DNA of 64,000 nt from Desulfuromonadaceae bacterium (GCA_028687585.1 JAQTZV010000026.1:1-64000); one strand, 5' to 3'. Counted from the stretch's first letter, positions 52,516 through 62,332 are shown. Notes: generated by a model from the letters alone, not told the origin. Made by a program: numbers and translations.

Positions 52516-54543
52516 ATGGGTTTTACTGTCGATATAGATACCGGCGGCACTTTCACAGATGGCTTCATAACCTGCGGCGACGATTTACGGACGGTTAAAA
52601 CACCGACGACGCCACATGATCTGACGGTTTGTTTCATGGAGTGTATCAAAGAAGCCGCAAAAGCATTCGGGCTGCCCCTGGCAGATTTCCTGTATGACAC
52701 TCAGATCATACGCTTTTCAAACACGATCGGAACCAATTCGATAATCCAGCGCGACGGGCCAAAAATTGGTTTACTCGTAAGCGCCGGGCACGAAGAACTG
52801 GCACCGACACAGGATCCGGACGGCAAGAAACCGCTGATCCCGCCGGACATGTTGGCAAGCATCCATGAAGAAACTTTCGAGAGCGGCCGCGTACACAAGA
52901 CGCCGGATGCTGCATCGGTTCTGGAAGCGGCACAGGGCTTGATCGACCGCGGTGCTCGTTGCCTGGTAGTGGCGCTCAATCACGCTGATGTCAATCCGAC
53001 CAACGAGCGTATGGTCCGCGAGACAATTAAGCGAGAGTATCCACGATACTATTTAGGCTCAGTGCCGGTATTTCTCAGCAGCGATATCATTCAGCGATCC
53101 GGTTATCGTGAGCGATTGAATACAGCCGTTCTGAACGCCTACATCCACGGCAAGTTAACTCGTTTGCTTTACAAGGCAGAAGAGGACCTCAGAAGACATC
53201 ATTACCGGGGCCAGCTTTTTATCGGACACAATAACGGCGCCGTGGCACGCGTAGCCAAAACTCGTGCTATCAATACTTATAACTCTGGTCCAGCGGCGGG
53301 TCTGTTGGGTGCTGGGGAGATCGGAGCACTTTATGGCGCACGTTGCGTTTTGTCGGGCGATATGGGCGGTACGTCATTCGACATAGGCCATGTAATAGAG
53401 CAAGAGCCGAGCTACGCACTTCGACCGGACGTAGAGGGATTTCAGTGCAATCTGCCGATGTTGGCTATTCGTGCGCTTGGCGCAGGTGGTGGTTCCATTG
53501 CCGAGGTGAAGGATGGCGTTCTCCATGTCGGACCGCAATCAGCCGGAGCACTGCCCGGTCCGGCCTGTTTCAGTCTGGGTGGCAAGCGCGCAACTGTTAC
53601 CGACGCTAATCTCGTACTCGGTTGGTTGGATCCGGACTACTTTCTGGGCGGAGCAAAAAAGCTCAATCTTGAGAAGGCGCGGGAGGCGATCGAGAGCGAC
53701 GTGTCCAAACCATTGGGAATTTCAGTGGAAGAGGCTGCCTGGCTGGTGAAGGAGAAAGTAGAGGAGAATGTTGGTGTGGAATTGAAAAAAATGCGTGCTG
53801 CCATGGGTCCTCATCCTGATCCAATGCTGGTGGTCTATGGCGGTGCCGGTCCTCTGCACAGTTGCGAGATCGCACGGCACGCGGACGTTTCTACACTGGT
53901 AGTGACCCCGTTCTCTGCGGTCTTTTCGGCGTACTCATCGTCCTTGATGGATGTTGGCCATCTGTACTATCGACGGCTTGACATGGAACTTCATGCAGAT
54001 GCTGATATGGGAATATTGCACAAGGTCATAGATGAACTGCGTAGTCGAGCATTGCAGGACATGCGCGGTGAAGGGTTTGAAGCGGACTCAATAGTATGGA
54101 TGTTTGAGTTGATCGTCTGCACAGCGGAGGGCGCGGAAATAAAACTCGGAGCGCCGTGCGATTTTCACAAAAGCCCGGAAGCAATCAGCTTGGTGCTGCA
54201 ACGAGCCGCGACCATGTTGTCTGTATCACCAGACACCCCCATAGTTCTTTCTACTCTCGGTGTATTTGGAAAAGCGTCGGTCCCGCATTACAGGCCGCAA
54301 GAAATCGCTCTCGCGAAATCGCATGTCGATGCAGCGCGGTCTGGGTCTCGTGCGGTGTACCAGGGGAGAGAGCACGGTGTGACCGATATCCCTGTTTACA
54401 ACCGTGAACGTATGGGCAACGGGCACAAGGTCATCGGTCCAGTCATCGTCGAATCGCGACAGACGACCATGGTGATCCCGGCAGGATGGCACGTGCGTGT
54501 CGATGGATTTAATAACGCACTGATAGAGAGGAGCGCCCAATGA
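52516..54543 (+). CDS. Ketone carboxylase alpha-type subunit (HyuA-like, ApcA-like)
   Basis: A 675-residue (about 73 kDa) protein of the hydantoinase A/oxoprolinase family. The N-terminal ASKHA phosphate loop is VDIDTGGTFTDGF (residues about 5-17), the second phosphate region is CVLSGDMGGTSFDIGHVI (near 277) and the adenosine motif includes GGAGPLHSCEIARH (near 440). In acetone and acetophenone carboxylases this family binds ATP and activates bicarbonate or the ketone enolate. Size matches the 70 kDa ApcA subunit. GGGGGGG lies before the ATG. It overlaps the next gene (ATGA). Confidence 0.85.
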   Translation: MGFTVDIDTGGTFTDGFITCGDDLRTVKTPTTPHDLTVCFMECIKEAAKAFGLPLADFLYDTQIIRFSNTIGTNSIIQRDGPKIGLLVSAGHEELAPTQDPDGKKPLIPPDMLASIHEETFESGRVHKTPDAASVLEAAQGLIDRGARCLVVALNHADVNPTNERMVRETIKREYPRYYLGSVPVFLSSDIIQRSGYRERLNTAVLNAYIHGKLTRLLYKAEEDLRRHHYRGQLFIGHNNGAVARVAKTRAINTYNSGPAAGLLGAGEIGALYGARCVLSGDMGGTSFDIGHVIEQEPSYALRPDVEGFQCNLPMLAIRALGAGGGSIAEVKDGVLHVGPQSAGALPGPACFSLGGKRATVTDANLVLGWLDPDYFLGGAKKLNLEKAREAIESDVSKPLGISVEEAAWLVKEKVEENVGVELKKMRAAMGPHPDPMLVVYGGAGPLHSCEIARHADVSTLVVTPFSAVFSAYSSSLMDVGHLYYRRLDMELHADADMGILHKVIDELRSRALQDMRGEGFEADSIVWMFELIVCTAEGAEIKLGAPCDFHKSPEAISLVLQRAATMLSVSPDTPIVLSTLGVFGKASVPHYRPQEIALAKSHVDAARSGSRAVYQGREHGVTDIPVYNRERMGNGHKVIGPVIVESRQTTMVIPAGWHVRVDGFNNALIERSAQ

Positions 54544-54884
54544 AAATTCGCATCACTGAATACCTAAATGTTGACCTCGCTTCCGAGCAGTGGGAATGCC
54601 ACGCTTGCGGCCATGAGCTGGCCGATGCACGCACTAACTATAAACATGGTTGCCTGGTGGCGGAGGTGCCGATTGAAGAGGCCCATCCCGGGATGACCGG
54701 AGCCGAATTCTCATTTTCGCCCGATCCTGATTACTGCCGTCTGATCGAGTTTTATTGCCCTGGCTGCGGCACAACTATCGAAAATGAGTATCTGCCCCCT
54801 GGACATCCAATTACGAATGATATCGAACTCGATATTACGGCGTTGAAAGCGCGTCATGTGGTTGTAGAAGGTGCCGCGCAATGA
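54540..54884 (+). CDS. Acetone carboxylase gamma-like zinc protein (ApcB-like)
   Basis: A 114-residue protein with two cysteine pairs, WECHACGHEL (near 20) and EFYCPGCGTTIENE (near 77). This is the pattern of the small AcxC/ApcB subunits (PF08882), which bind metal and hold the large subunits together. The size (about 13 kDa) matches the 15 kDa ApcB. Start and stop overlap both neighbours by 4 bases, so it is made in step with the large subunits. Confidence 0.8.
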   Translation: MKIRITEYLNVDLASEQWECHACGHELADARTNYKHGCLVAEVPIEEAHPGMTGAEFSFSPDPDYCRLIEFYCPGCGTTIENEYLPPGHPITNDIELDITALKARHVVVEGAAQ

Positions 54885-55741
54885 GATTCTTCGAAAACAT
54901 TTCAAAGGGTGTCGATCCGCAGCGTCCGGCCTGGATTCCGTTTCTGGATTCACTCGCTGCCGGGATGGAAGGATGCTCGCTGGAAGAAATGCTCCATGAC
55001 CCTACACTTTGGGCAAACGCAGTGCCGAGGGCCGCGCGCCTCGTGAGCGCGGACGCAGTGGCCATCGGCTTTATGCCTGGCCTTTGCGCGGCAGCCTTCG
55101 ACACCGACAGGCTGGAACCTTGGAACGATACATTGTTGGAGTCGCTGCTAGAAACCGCTCATCGCCTTGTTGAGATAGAACATCCGGTCAGGGACGTGAT
55201 CGTAGCTATTAGTGGTCCAGCGACACTGGCTCTCCGCGTGCTCAATTCGGCACCGGACCGCAGTGCACTGGATGAGCTGAAGCCGGGCCTGGTGAAGACG
55301 TTGGAAAAACTCTGCGCATGCCGACCCGACATGGTGGTCCTGGATGAATATTTGGAGCAGGAAATGATTGTTGCGACCCCGGACTTCAGGCGATTCTGCA
55401 ACACATTAAAGAATGTCACCGGATACTTCAACGTCGCTCTGGGGCTGAGGGTGAGTGGGTACGAACGAGCAGAAGACGCTGTGAGAGATCTCGGCATCCT
55501 GAAGATCGATCATCTGTTGCTCGGCGCATCCGCCGATGGCAACACGCCTAGCCTGACGCCAGAATTTCTGGGAATGACGCGGGATTCTGGCTGGAAGAGT
55601 TTGGGATTGCCGGTTGTTGCGGGACTCCAGCCAGAGGGACTTGAATCACCTGGGTTGCACTGTTACTACACTTCAGCGGGACAGGATACCTATGCCGAGC
55701 GACTGCGCTTGATCGGTGCGGCGCTGACGAGTCGGATGTAA
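54881..55741 (+). CDS. ApcE-like fifth subunit, URO-D-like fold
   Basis: A 286-residue (about 31 kDa) protein. The N terminus (RPAWIPFLDSLAAGMEGCSLEEMLHDPTLWANAVPRAARLVSADAVAIGF) and alternating beta-alpha pattern resemble uroporphyrinogen-decarboxylase-like TIM barrels, but the signature residues for porphyrin binding are not recognisable. Acetophenone carboxylase needs an extra 34 kDa epsilon subunit (ApcE); this is the only protein of that size in the operon. The gene order A-B-E-C-D differs from apcABCDE. The assignment rests on size and position as much as sequence. Confidence 0.5.
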   Translation: MRFFENISKGVDPQRPAWIPFLDSLAAGMEGCSLEEMLHDPTLWANAVPRAARLVSADAVAIGFMPGLCAAAFDTDRLEPWNDTLLESLLETAHRLVEIEHPVRDVIVAISGPATLALRVLNSAPDRSALDELKPGLVKTLEKLCACRPDMVVLDEYLEQEMIVATPDFRRFCNTLKNVTGYFNVALGLRVSGYERAEDAVRDLGILKIDHLLLGASADGNTPSLTPEFLGMTRDSGWKSLGLPVVAGLQPEGLESPGLHCYYTSAGQDTYAERLRLIGAALTSRM

Positions 55742-55791
55742 AGAACCAACCCGCAACCAGAAGGGCGGGGATGAAACGGAGGAGAACGATT

Positions 55792-57930
55792 ATGGGTTTC
55801 AATGTAGGGGTTGATATAGGTGGAACGTTTACCGATTTTTGTTCCGTAGGAGATGATGGACGGAGCACCGTCTACAAAACGCCGACCACTCATTACGACC
55901 TTTCGGTCGGTTTCATGCGTGGAATGCACGAACTGGGGAAACGATCCGGTCTTGCTGCACGGGAATATCTTGCCCAGGTTCATGCCCTGCGCTATTCGAC
56001 AACAGTGGGCACTAACGCTCTCATCGAACACAGCGGCCCCAAGCTTGGCTTAATAACCACCGCAGGTTTTGAAGACACCATTTTTATCGGCCGCTCGCGT
56101 AGTTGGGCTGACGGTCTCCCGGTCCATGAGGCACGCGACATGTCCCGTATTGTCAAGCCGCTGCCACTCGTCAATCCGGATATGGTTGTCGGGATTCACG
56201 AGCGTATCGACTGCAAAGGTAATGTGATCGCACCGTTATCACGACAAAATGTACTCGACAAACTCCAACAGCTTGTTGACAAGGGAGCAATGGGCTTTGT
56301 GGTGAGCCTGATGTGGTCGTTCCTCAATCCCGAGCACGAGCGCATGATCAAGCAGATTATCGAAGAGGAATATCCCGAGGATTATCTGGGCGCGATGCCT
56401 GTGACGCTGTCGAGCGAGATTTCACCGAAGGCCGGTGAATACACACGAACAATGACCACTGTAGTGAATGCTTACATCCACAGCATAATGGCCGAAAACC
56501 TCAATCGGCTCGGCAATGAACTGCGTGATGGCGGCTACACACGACCGCTGATTCTTGTGCACAACACCGGCGGCACGAAGAAAGTGTCGAGAACCAAGGC
56601 AGTACTGACTCATAATGCAGGTCCAGTTGCCGGTATGTACGGTTCTACGACCGTAGGACGACTTTGCGGTTACGATAATATTGTATTCACCGACATGGGC
56701 GGTACGTCTTTCGACATCGGCGTAATCGTTTCTGGCGAACTGCGCGCCCACGACTTCATTCCGGTCATAGACCGCTGGCGCACGAACATCCCTGCCATAG
56801 AAGTCAAATCGATCGGCGCGGGAGGAGGCTCAATAGCATGGATCAACGAACTGATGGGCAATGCCCTCGAAGTTGGTCCGCAATCTGCCGGATCCATGCC
56901 CGGTCCGGCCTGCTACGACAAAGGCGGCAACGAGGCAACGGTAACCGACGCCGACCTGGTGTTGGGCTACCTCAATCCAGACAACTATCTGGCTGGTGAA
57001 ATGCTGCTTGATGTGGAGCTGTCGCGCCAAGCCATCGAAACGCATATTGCCGGTCCGCTTGGTATCAGCGTACTAGAGGCGGCACACCGTATCCGGCGTC
57101 TGGTTGACGCTCGCATGGGCCAGGAGGTCTTCAACGAGGTTGCCCTCAAGGGACACGATCCGCGTAAATTTGTGGTATTCGCCTGTGGCGGTGCCGGCGC
57201 CGCGCATGCCTGTGGGTATGCGCCGTATGTCGGTGCCCGGACCGTAGTGGTTCCCGCGGTGGCCTCCGTCTTCGGAGCTTTCGGTGCATCAACAATGCAG
57301 ATTCGGCAGGTTTGGGACGTATCCCGCACAATGAAGTTGTTTCGCTGGGATAAACAGGCCTACCTCGACGATCTCGACGGCTTTAACAAGGTGGTCCACG
57401 ATCTTAAAGATCTGGCGGTGCGCGATCTCCGTCTGGAAGGTTTCCGCGAGGAACAGATTGAATTCTGTCTGCAGTTGGATATGCGCTACGGCAGTCAATA
57501 CAACATGACGAAAATCGAGACACCGCGTCTGGTGCTGCAGGGAGTAGAGGACGTGCACGAATTGTGCGAACTGTTCACCCGTTGCTATTCCGAGATTTAC
57601 TCCCCCGAGGCCGCCTTTCCAGTTGGCGGGATCAACGTCGAGTGCTTCTATCTCGCGGCGTCTGTGCGCCAGGAGCGGGCGGAGTTTCACAAAGATTCTT
57701 TGTCCGGCGCAGATGCACTGAAAGCGCTAAGCGGCTCCCGTCCTGCCTGTTTTGACCCGGCTGCCGGTTTGATGGATACGCCGGTGTACAACTGGTCGGC
57801 GCTAATGCCAGGGAATGTTATTCATGGCCCCGTGCTGATCGAGGCACCGGAAACTACCTATGTGATCGAACGCGGATGGACTTACACCATGGACCCATGG
57901 CGCAACGGCATTCTCAAACAAAATGCATGA
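55792..57930 (+). CDS. Ketone carboxylase gamma-type subunit (HyuA-like, ApcC-like)
   Basis: A 712-residue (about 78 kDa) second HyuA-like protein. ASKHA motifs are VDIGGTFTDFC (residues about 7-17), IVFTDMGGTSFDIGVI (near 300) and CGGAGAAHACGYA (near 465). It is clearly paralogous to the 52516 gene, with different loops. Acetophenone carboxylase has two such subunits, unlike acetone carboxylase. The track start is 55771, but the ATG at 55792 gives the usual MGFNVGVDIGG opening and has GGAGGA upstream. The gap to the preceding gene is 50 bases. Confidence 0.85.
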   Translation: MGFNVGVDIGGTFTDFCSVGDDGRSTVYKTPTTHYDLSVGFMRGMHELGKRSGLAAREYLAQVHALRYSTTVGTNALIEHSGPKLGLITTAGFEDTIFIGRSRSWADGLPVHEARDMSRIVKPLPLVNPDMVVGIHERIDCKGNVIAPLSRQNVLDKLQQLVDKGAMGFVVSLMWSFLNPEHERMIKQIIEEEYPEDYLGAMPVTLSSEISPKAGEYTRTMTTVVNAYIHSIMAENLNRLGNELRDGGYTRPLILVHNTGGTKKVSRTKAVLTHNAGPVAGMYGSTTVGRLCGYDNIVFTDMGGTSFDIGVIVSGELRAHDFIPVIDRWRTNIPAIEVKSIGAGGGSIAWINELMGNALEVGPQSAGSMPGPACYDKGGNEATVTDADLVLGYLNPDNYLAGEMLLDVELSRQAIETHIAGPLGISVLEAAHRIRRLVDARMGQEVFNEVALKGHDPRKFVVFACGGAGAAHACGYAPYVGARTVVVPAVASVFGAFGASTMQIRQVWDVSRTMKLFRWDKQAYLDDLDGFNKVVHDLKDLAVRDLRLEGFREEQIEFCLQLDMRYGSQYNMTKIETPRLVLQGVEDVHELCELFTRCYSEIYSPEAAFPVGGINVECFYLAASVRQERAEFHKDSLSGADALKALSGSRPACFDPAAGLMDTPVYNWSALMPGNVIHGPVLIEAPETTYVIERGWTYTMDPWRNGILKQNA

Positions 57931-58038
57931 CCCCTACCCCTGATAAGCAGGAGAGTGCGTTAGCCAAATTATTTTCTGAAATATATGTGGAATATAATTT
58001 GTAATTTACTAACGAGAGAACGACAAGGAGACTTGAGC

Positions 58039-60114
58039 ATGAAAACACCACCAACTTTCCGCTATGGGCGAGATTTTGAAGTCGTTCAGCGATTGCGGCC
58101 TGAACCGATGACAGAACGCGAACAGGCCGCGCAACATCTTATCGAAGGGCTGGAGTTCGAAATTTTTCAGCACAAGGCCGGTATGATTGCGCTCGAAGGC
58201 AAGGAGACCACAATGAAGCTGGGTGCGTCTACGGCAATGCGCTGGGGAGACGTAGCGTTCGGCATCTATACCGCCCAGGGTGATCTTGCCATTTGTGCAA
58301 CCGGTATCTATCACCACGCAGTGCTGTCTCAACTGCCGATGAAGTACATCGTCAAACATTGGCGCGACGACCAGTCGGTCGGCCTGCGTGAGGGTGATTC
58401 ATTCTTTTTTAACGATCCGTTCTATGGAGGAGTGCATAACGCCGACATGGGGCTCGCAATCCCCGTGTTTGCGGACGGCGAATTGATCTGTTTCATCGGT
58501 GCTGCCGTGCATACAGGGGAATGCGGCGGTTCCGAGCCTGGTGGCATGGTGAACGGTGCGCGCTCTCGCTATGACGAGGGACTTCTGGTGCCGCCGATCA
58601 AGATTGGTGAACATTTCGTGCTCAAGGAAGATATTCTGGCCATGCTGTCCAACATGACGCGTGATCCGCGCACCATGATACTGGACATTAAGGCACGACT
58701 GGCCGCCTGCCGTATTGCTGAGCGGCGCGTCAACGAAATTGTGAGTGAGAAGGGTGCCGATTTCTACGTAGGCGCTTTACGCAAAGTTCTCAAAATCACT
58801 GGTGAAGCAGCCCGCAAGAAGGTGTCGCGATTGAATGACGGGGTCTATCGTCAGCCGCGTTTCCTGGACACGACAGGTCCGGAGGATGCGCTGCTCAAGA
58901 TCAACCTGACAGTAATCAAAAAAGGTGACAAGATCAAGCTCTGCTTCACCGGTTCATCGCCCGCAATCCCTGATCGTCCCGTAAATAGCTATTTCCAAGG
59001 CATTATCGGCCTTGCCATGGTGTATTTCTGCGGCTGGTTCTTTCACGACCTGCCTGCCAACAACGGGCTGCTAGAATGCCTCGAATGGGAATTTCCGGAA
59101 GATACCTTTGTCAACGCCAAGGGAGATATGCCTGTGTCGTATGCACCCGCCACCCAGGTTGCTTTCGCGCAGGGTATGTTCATGTGTGCAGCACGCATGG
59201 TCTACTCTATAGATCCGAAACGTGCTGTTGGTAGCTGGAACTCCGGTTTTGCGGTAACCCCCTTTGGTGGCTTCAACCAGTGGGGCGACCCTATTGCAGA
59301 TATTACTCCCGAGATTAATGCGACTGGCGCCGGGGCGCGACCGGACATGGATGGCGTCGATTCGGCGGGAGCTTTCTTTGCTACCATGAGCGATTGTGGC
59401 GATATTGAGTCAATGGAAGCGGATAGACCCTTCGTTTATCTTTTCCGCAATTTTTTCAACAACTCTTACGGCCACGGCAAATTCCGTGGTGGTTCCGGCG
59501 TGGGTTTCGGAATGATGGTGCATGGTGTGCCCTGGGTCGCCATTGGTGGCATGGGCTTTGGCACTCGTTTCCCGGCCACGCTCGGCATCTTCGGCGGTCG
59601 TGCCGCGCCCACTGTTTTCGTACAATCCGTGCACGGCAGCAACATGGGGACGATGATGGCAGAGGGAAATCTGGACCTGCCGTGCAACATGGGCGAGCTC
59701 TATGGTGAGACTTCGAATGAAACGGGCACCCGCGTGCTCGGTCATGTCAGCTCGCCCCCCAAACCCTTCCTTGGTGGGGATACAATTTATGTTCCTGTTT
59801 CGGGTGGTGCTGGGTACGGGGATGTACTGGATCGCGACCCTGAGTTTGTGATTGCCGATCTGCGTCGCAATCTGGTGACATCCGATGCTGCTGAGCGGAT
59901 TTACAAGATTGTTTACGACAAGAGTACGCTTCGGCTTGATGCCGCAGCGACGGAAGTTGCGCGTAGCACAGCGCGCGATGAGCGTAAGCGCACTGCCAAG
60001 TCTTTTGATGACTTTAACAGGAGTTGGCAGGCTTTGCGCCCAAAACCCGAAGTACTGCGCTACTACGGTGCTTATCCCGATCCTGCTGCCGTCGCAGGCG
60101 GAGCCGCGTTATGA
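58039..60114 (+). CDS. Ketone carboxylase delta-type subunit (HyuB-like, ApcD-like)
   Basis: A 691-residue (about 76 kDa) protein of the hydantoinase B/oxoprolinase family. Recognisable segments are DSFFFNDPFYGGVHNADMGLAIPVF (near 120), HTGECGGSEPGGM (near 165) and the C-terminal GGDTIYVPVSGGAGYGDVLDRD (near 575). The family holds the metal site where the ketone is carboxylated. The start at 57985 in the track gives an extra 18 residues; the ATG at 58039 with AAGGAG 8 bases upstream is chosen. Size matches ApcD (75 kDa). The stop overlaps the DUF35 start (ATGA). Confidence 0.85.
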   Translation: MKTPPTFRYGRDFEVVQRLRPEPMTEREQAAQHLIEGLEFEIFQHKAGMIALEGKETTMKLGASTAMRWGDVAFGIYTAQGDLAICATGIYHHAVLSQLPMKYIVKHWRDDQSVGLREGDSFFFNDPFYGGVHNADMGLAIPVFADGELICFIGAAVHTGECGGSEPGGMVNGARSRYDEGLLVPPIKIGEHFVLKEDILAMLSNMTRDPRTMILDIKARLAACRIAERRVNEIVSEKGADFYVGALRKVLKITGEAARKKVSRLNDGVYRQPRFLDTTGPEDALLKINLTVIKKGDKIKLCFTGSSPAIPDRPVNSYFQGIIGLAMVYFCGWFFHDLPANNGLLECLEWEFPEDTFVNAKGDMPVSYAPATQVAFAQGMFMCAARMVYSIDPKRAVGSWNSGFAVTPFGGFNQWGDPIADITPEINATGAGARPDMDGVDSAGAFFATMSDCGDIESMEADRPFVYLFRNFFNNSYGHGKFRGGSGVGFGMMVHGVPWVAIGGMGFGTRFPATLGIFGGRAAPTVFVQSVHGSNMGTMMAEGNLDLPCNMGELYGETSNETGTRVLGHVSSPPKPFLGGDTIYVPVSGGAGYGDVLDRDPEFVIADLRRNLVTSDAAERIYKIVYDKSTLRLDAAATEVARSTARDERKRTAKSFDDFNRSWQALRPKPEVLRYYGAYPDPAAVAGGAAL

Positions 60115-60584
60115 GAGTCGAAAAGCAATCGTCATCCAGCGGCGTGATCGCGGAAGAGTTGCACCCGTTACTGCCAAACCTGTTTGAGCCGATAGGTTCA
60201 GATGGTAAACGTTTTGGCCTTGTTGGTGGTTACTGTACACATTGTGACCGATATTTTTTCCCTCTAGCTGAACAGTGCAGTGATTGCTGCGAACCATTGA
60301 CGCGGATGATTGTGGGCGAAAGGGGGAGTGTCTACAGCTATACAGTGGTGCGTACGAAAGCGCCGTTCGGTCTGCCGGAACCGTATGCAGTCGCCTACAT
60401 CGACCTGGCAGAATCGCCGCTACGCATTTTCGGCCTGATCGACCCAGGCGACCTCGATGACCTCGATGTCGGGAAAACCGTGCAGTTGACGGTGAAAGCA
60501 ATCGGCGTTGACGCGCTGGGCCGGCATTGCTTACGTCCCGTCTTCAGGCTGGCTGATACGGGCGCAAAGAGGTGCAGTTCATGA
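60111..60584 (+). CDS. DUF35/OB-fold zinc-ribbon protein, thiolase partner
   Basis: A 157-residue protein. The N-terminal zinc ribbon is YCTHCDRYFFPLAEQCSDCC (residues about 41-60; four cysteines), followed by an OB-fold (GSVYSYTVVRTKAPFGLPEPYAVAYIDL...LRIFGLI). Such proteins form complexes with thiolases of the SCP-x type, for instance BbsA with BbsB in anaerobic toluene degradation and ChsH2/Ltp2 in steroid degradation. The track start at 60024 lies inside the upstream gene; the ATG at 60111 overlaps its stop, and the thiolase ATG overlaps the stop of this gene. Confidence 0.85.
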   Translation: MRVEKQSSSSGVIAEELHPLLPNLFEPIGSDGKRFGLVGGYCTHCDRYFFPLAEQCSDCCEPLTRMIVGERGSVYSYTVVRTKAPFGLPEPYAVAYIDLAESPLRIFGLIDPGDLDDLDVGKTVQLTVKAIGVDALGRHCLRPVFRLADTGAKRCSS

Positions 60585-61726
60585 GCGCCGTCATGATCGC
60601 TGGCACAGGCAATATTCCGTTCGGTCGTTATCCGGATCGCTCACTCGCGTCGATGGCTGTTGCAGCCGGCCTAAAGGCAATCAAGTCCGCAGGTTTAGTG
60701 GCGCGTGAGGTACAAATCGGATTTTTTGCCAGCGCGCTGGCCGGTAAGTTATTCGGCGATCTCACCATTGGTCAGAACGTGTTCGCGGACATGGGAATGT
60801 CGCGCATCCCGGTGCTCAATGTTGAGAACGCTTGTACTTCCGGTTCATCGGCGTTTTACATGGCCTGCTTGGCTATTCGCTCCGGTGAAGTGGAGTGTGC
60901 CCTGGTTGTGGGTGCTGAAAAAATGTGTGTGCCCCAGATTGGCCTGCTTAGTTCGGGCAACAGCGAACTGGATACCTTGCTCGGATTGGTGACCCCGGCC
61001 AGCTTTGCCTTGAGGGCGCGGCGGTACATGGCCGAGTATGGCACGACCCGGGAACAGATGGCTATGGTGTCAGTGAAAAGCCGGAGCCATGCAGCACTTA
61101 ATCCGTCGGCCCAGTTCCGCGATTCCGTGACGGTCGAGCAAGTACTTGCATCCCCGATGATCTCTGACCCTTTGACTCGGCTGCAGTCTTGCCCGATAGC
61201 CGACGGCGCCTCGGCTATTGTTCTTTGTTCGGAAAATATGGGCCGACGCATAGGCGCTCGGGTGCGCGTGCGCTCTTCTGTGCTGAAGAGCGGCAATTAC
61301 ATGAATCCCCAGGATCTGGCTCGATGGCAGACTGACTACGATGGCGTCAACGCCGCCTACGAACTGTCCGGGATCGGTCCCGAAGACGTGGATGTCATCG
61401 AATGCCACGATGCTTTTACGATCGCCGAGATCATGCATTATGAAGCCTTGGGGCTGTGTCCTCTAGGCGAGGGCGGACAACTGGTGGAGTCAGGTGCCAC
61501 ATCGCTCGGCGGTGCGATACCCGTCAATGTTTCCGGAGGCCTCCTTTCCCGCGGTCATCCGGTCGGTGCCACCGGAGTTGAGCAAATCGTCGAACTCGCT
61601 CGTCAGTTAGAGGGGAGGTCCGGCCGACGACAAGTGGAGGGTGCCCGGGTTGCACTGGCGCATTGCATGGGCGGGGATAAGGCGGCAGATACCAAATCAA
61701 TGACTGTAACCGTACTGACAATTTGA
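60581..61726 (+). CDS. Thiolase (SCP-x/BbsB-like)
   Basis: A 381-residue thiolase-fold enzyme. The nucleophilic Cys is in NVENACTSGSSAFYMA (near 85). The C-terminal loops are ECHDAFTIAE (near 280), SRGHPVGATGVEQ (His, near 330) and VALAHCMGGD (near 365), the SCP-x-like variant of the CxG motif. With the DUF35 partner it would cleave the beta-ketoacyl-CoA made from the carboxylated ketone. The track starts at a GTG (60572); the ATG at 60581 with AGAGG upstream is preferred. Confidence 0.9.
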   Translation: MSAVMIAGTGNIPFGRYPDRSLASMAVAAGLKAIKSAGLVAREVQIGFFASALAGKLFGDLTIGQNVFADMGMSRIPVLNVENACTSGSSAFYMACLAIRSGEVECALVVGAEKMCVPQIGLLSSGNSELDTLLGLVTPASFALRARRYMAEYGTTREQMAMVSVKSRSHAALNPSAQFRDSVTVEQVLASPMISDPLTRLQSCPIADGASAIVLCSENMGRRIGARVRVRSSVLKSGNYMNPQDLARWQTDYDGVNAAYELSGIGPEDVDVIECHDAFTIAEIMHYEALGLCPLGEGGQLVESGATSLGGAIPVNVSGGLLSRGHPVGATGVEQIVELARQLEGRSGRRQVEGARVALAHCMGGDKAADTKSMTVTVLTI

Positions 61727-61760
61727 AAAAGTCATGATTATGAGCAAAGAGGAGTCGTAA

Positions 61761-62240
61761 ATGAATATAGAGCAAAACATGACGGTTGATACGGACAATG
61801 TGGCCGAGCAGGTCGGCAAGGCAATGTATGCGAAGGATCAAGTCGGACGGCGACTCGGAATGAACATCGAGCAAATCCGTCCAGGCTACGCGCGGATCTC
61901 AATGGACATCAGCGCAGAGATGATCAACGGCCATGATATCTGCCATGGCGGCTACATCTTTTCACTGGTAGATACGGCCTGCGCCTATGCCTGTAACTCC
62001 TATAACCAAAATACGATGTCGCAGGCGGTCAATATTGTATTCATGTCGCCGGCGACACTGAATGACACTCTTGTGGCCGTAGCGGTTGAAAGCGCCCATA
62101 GCGGGCGTACCGGTACATATGAGATCAAGGTGACCAATCACAAGACGCGGGTGATCGCTGTTGCCCAGGCTCAATGTCGTACAGTGCGAGGCCGCATGGT
62201 CGAGGACTTGCCATTGCTGCGCGATGCCGCTAACGACTGA
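61761..62240 (+). CDS. PaaI-like hotdog thioesterase
   Basis: A 159-residue hotdog-fold protein. The catalytic region MINGHDICHGGYIFSLVDTACAYACNS (residues about 56-80) has the Asn/His-Gly-Gly/Asp pattern of PaaI thioesterases, followed by QAVNIVFMSPATLNDTLVAVA. PaaI-type enzymes release CoA from stalled or over-accumulated acyl-CoAs. It is 34 bases after the thiolase on the same strand and is probably a housekeeping enzyme of the pathway. Confidence 0.9.
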   Translation: MNIEQNMTVDTDNVAEQVGKAMYAKDQVGRRLGMNIEQIRPGYARISMDISAEMINGHDICHGGYIFSLVDTACAYACNSYNQNTMSQAVNIVFMSPATLNDTLVAVAVESAHSGRTGTYEIKVTNHKTRVIAVAQAQCRTVRGRMVEDLPLLRDAAND

Positions 62241-62259
62241 TTTTTTTTAGTTCACGTTA

Positions 62260-62277
62260 AGAACGAACACTCGTTCT
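62260..62277. promoter_or_regulatory. TetR-type operator 2
   Basis: AGAACGA-ACAC-TCGTTCT repeats the half-sites of operator 1 with a 4-bp spacer. It lies 56 bases before the SDR start, suggesting a second regulated promoter for the SDR and ligase genes. I could not assign -35/-10 boxes with confidence. Confidence 0.7.
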
Positions 62278-62332
62278 AAAAGCGTTTCATTCGGTGTCAC
62301 ACCAAAACTATATGAATAAGGAGAAACACACT

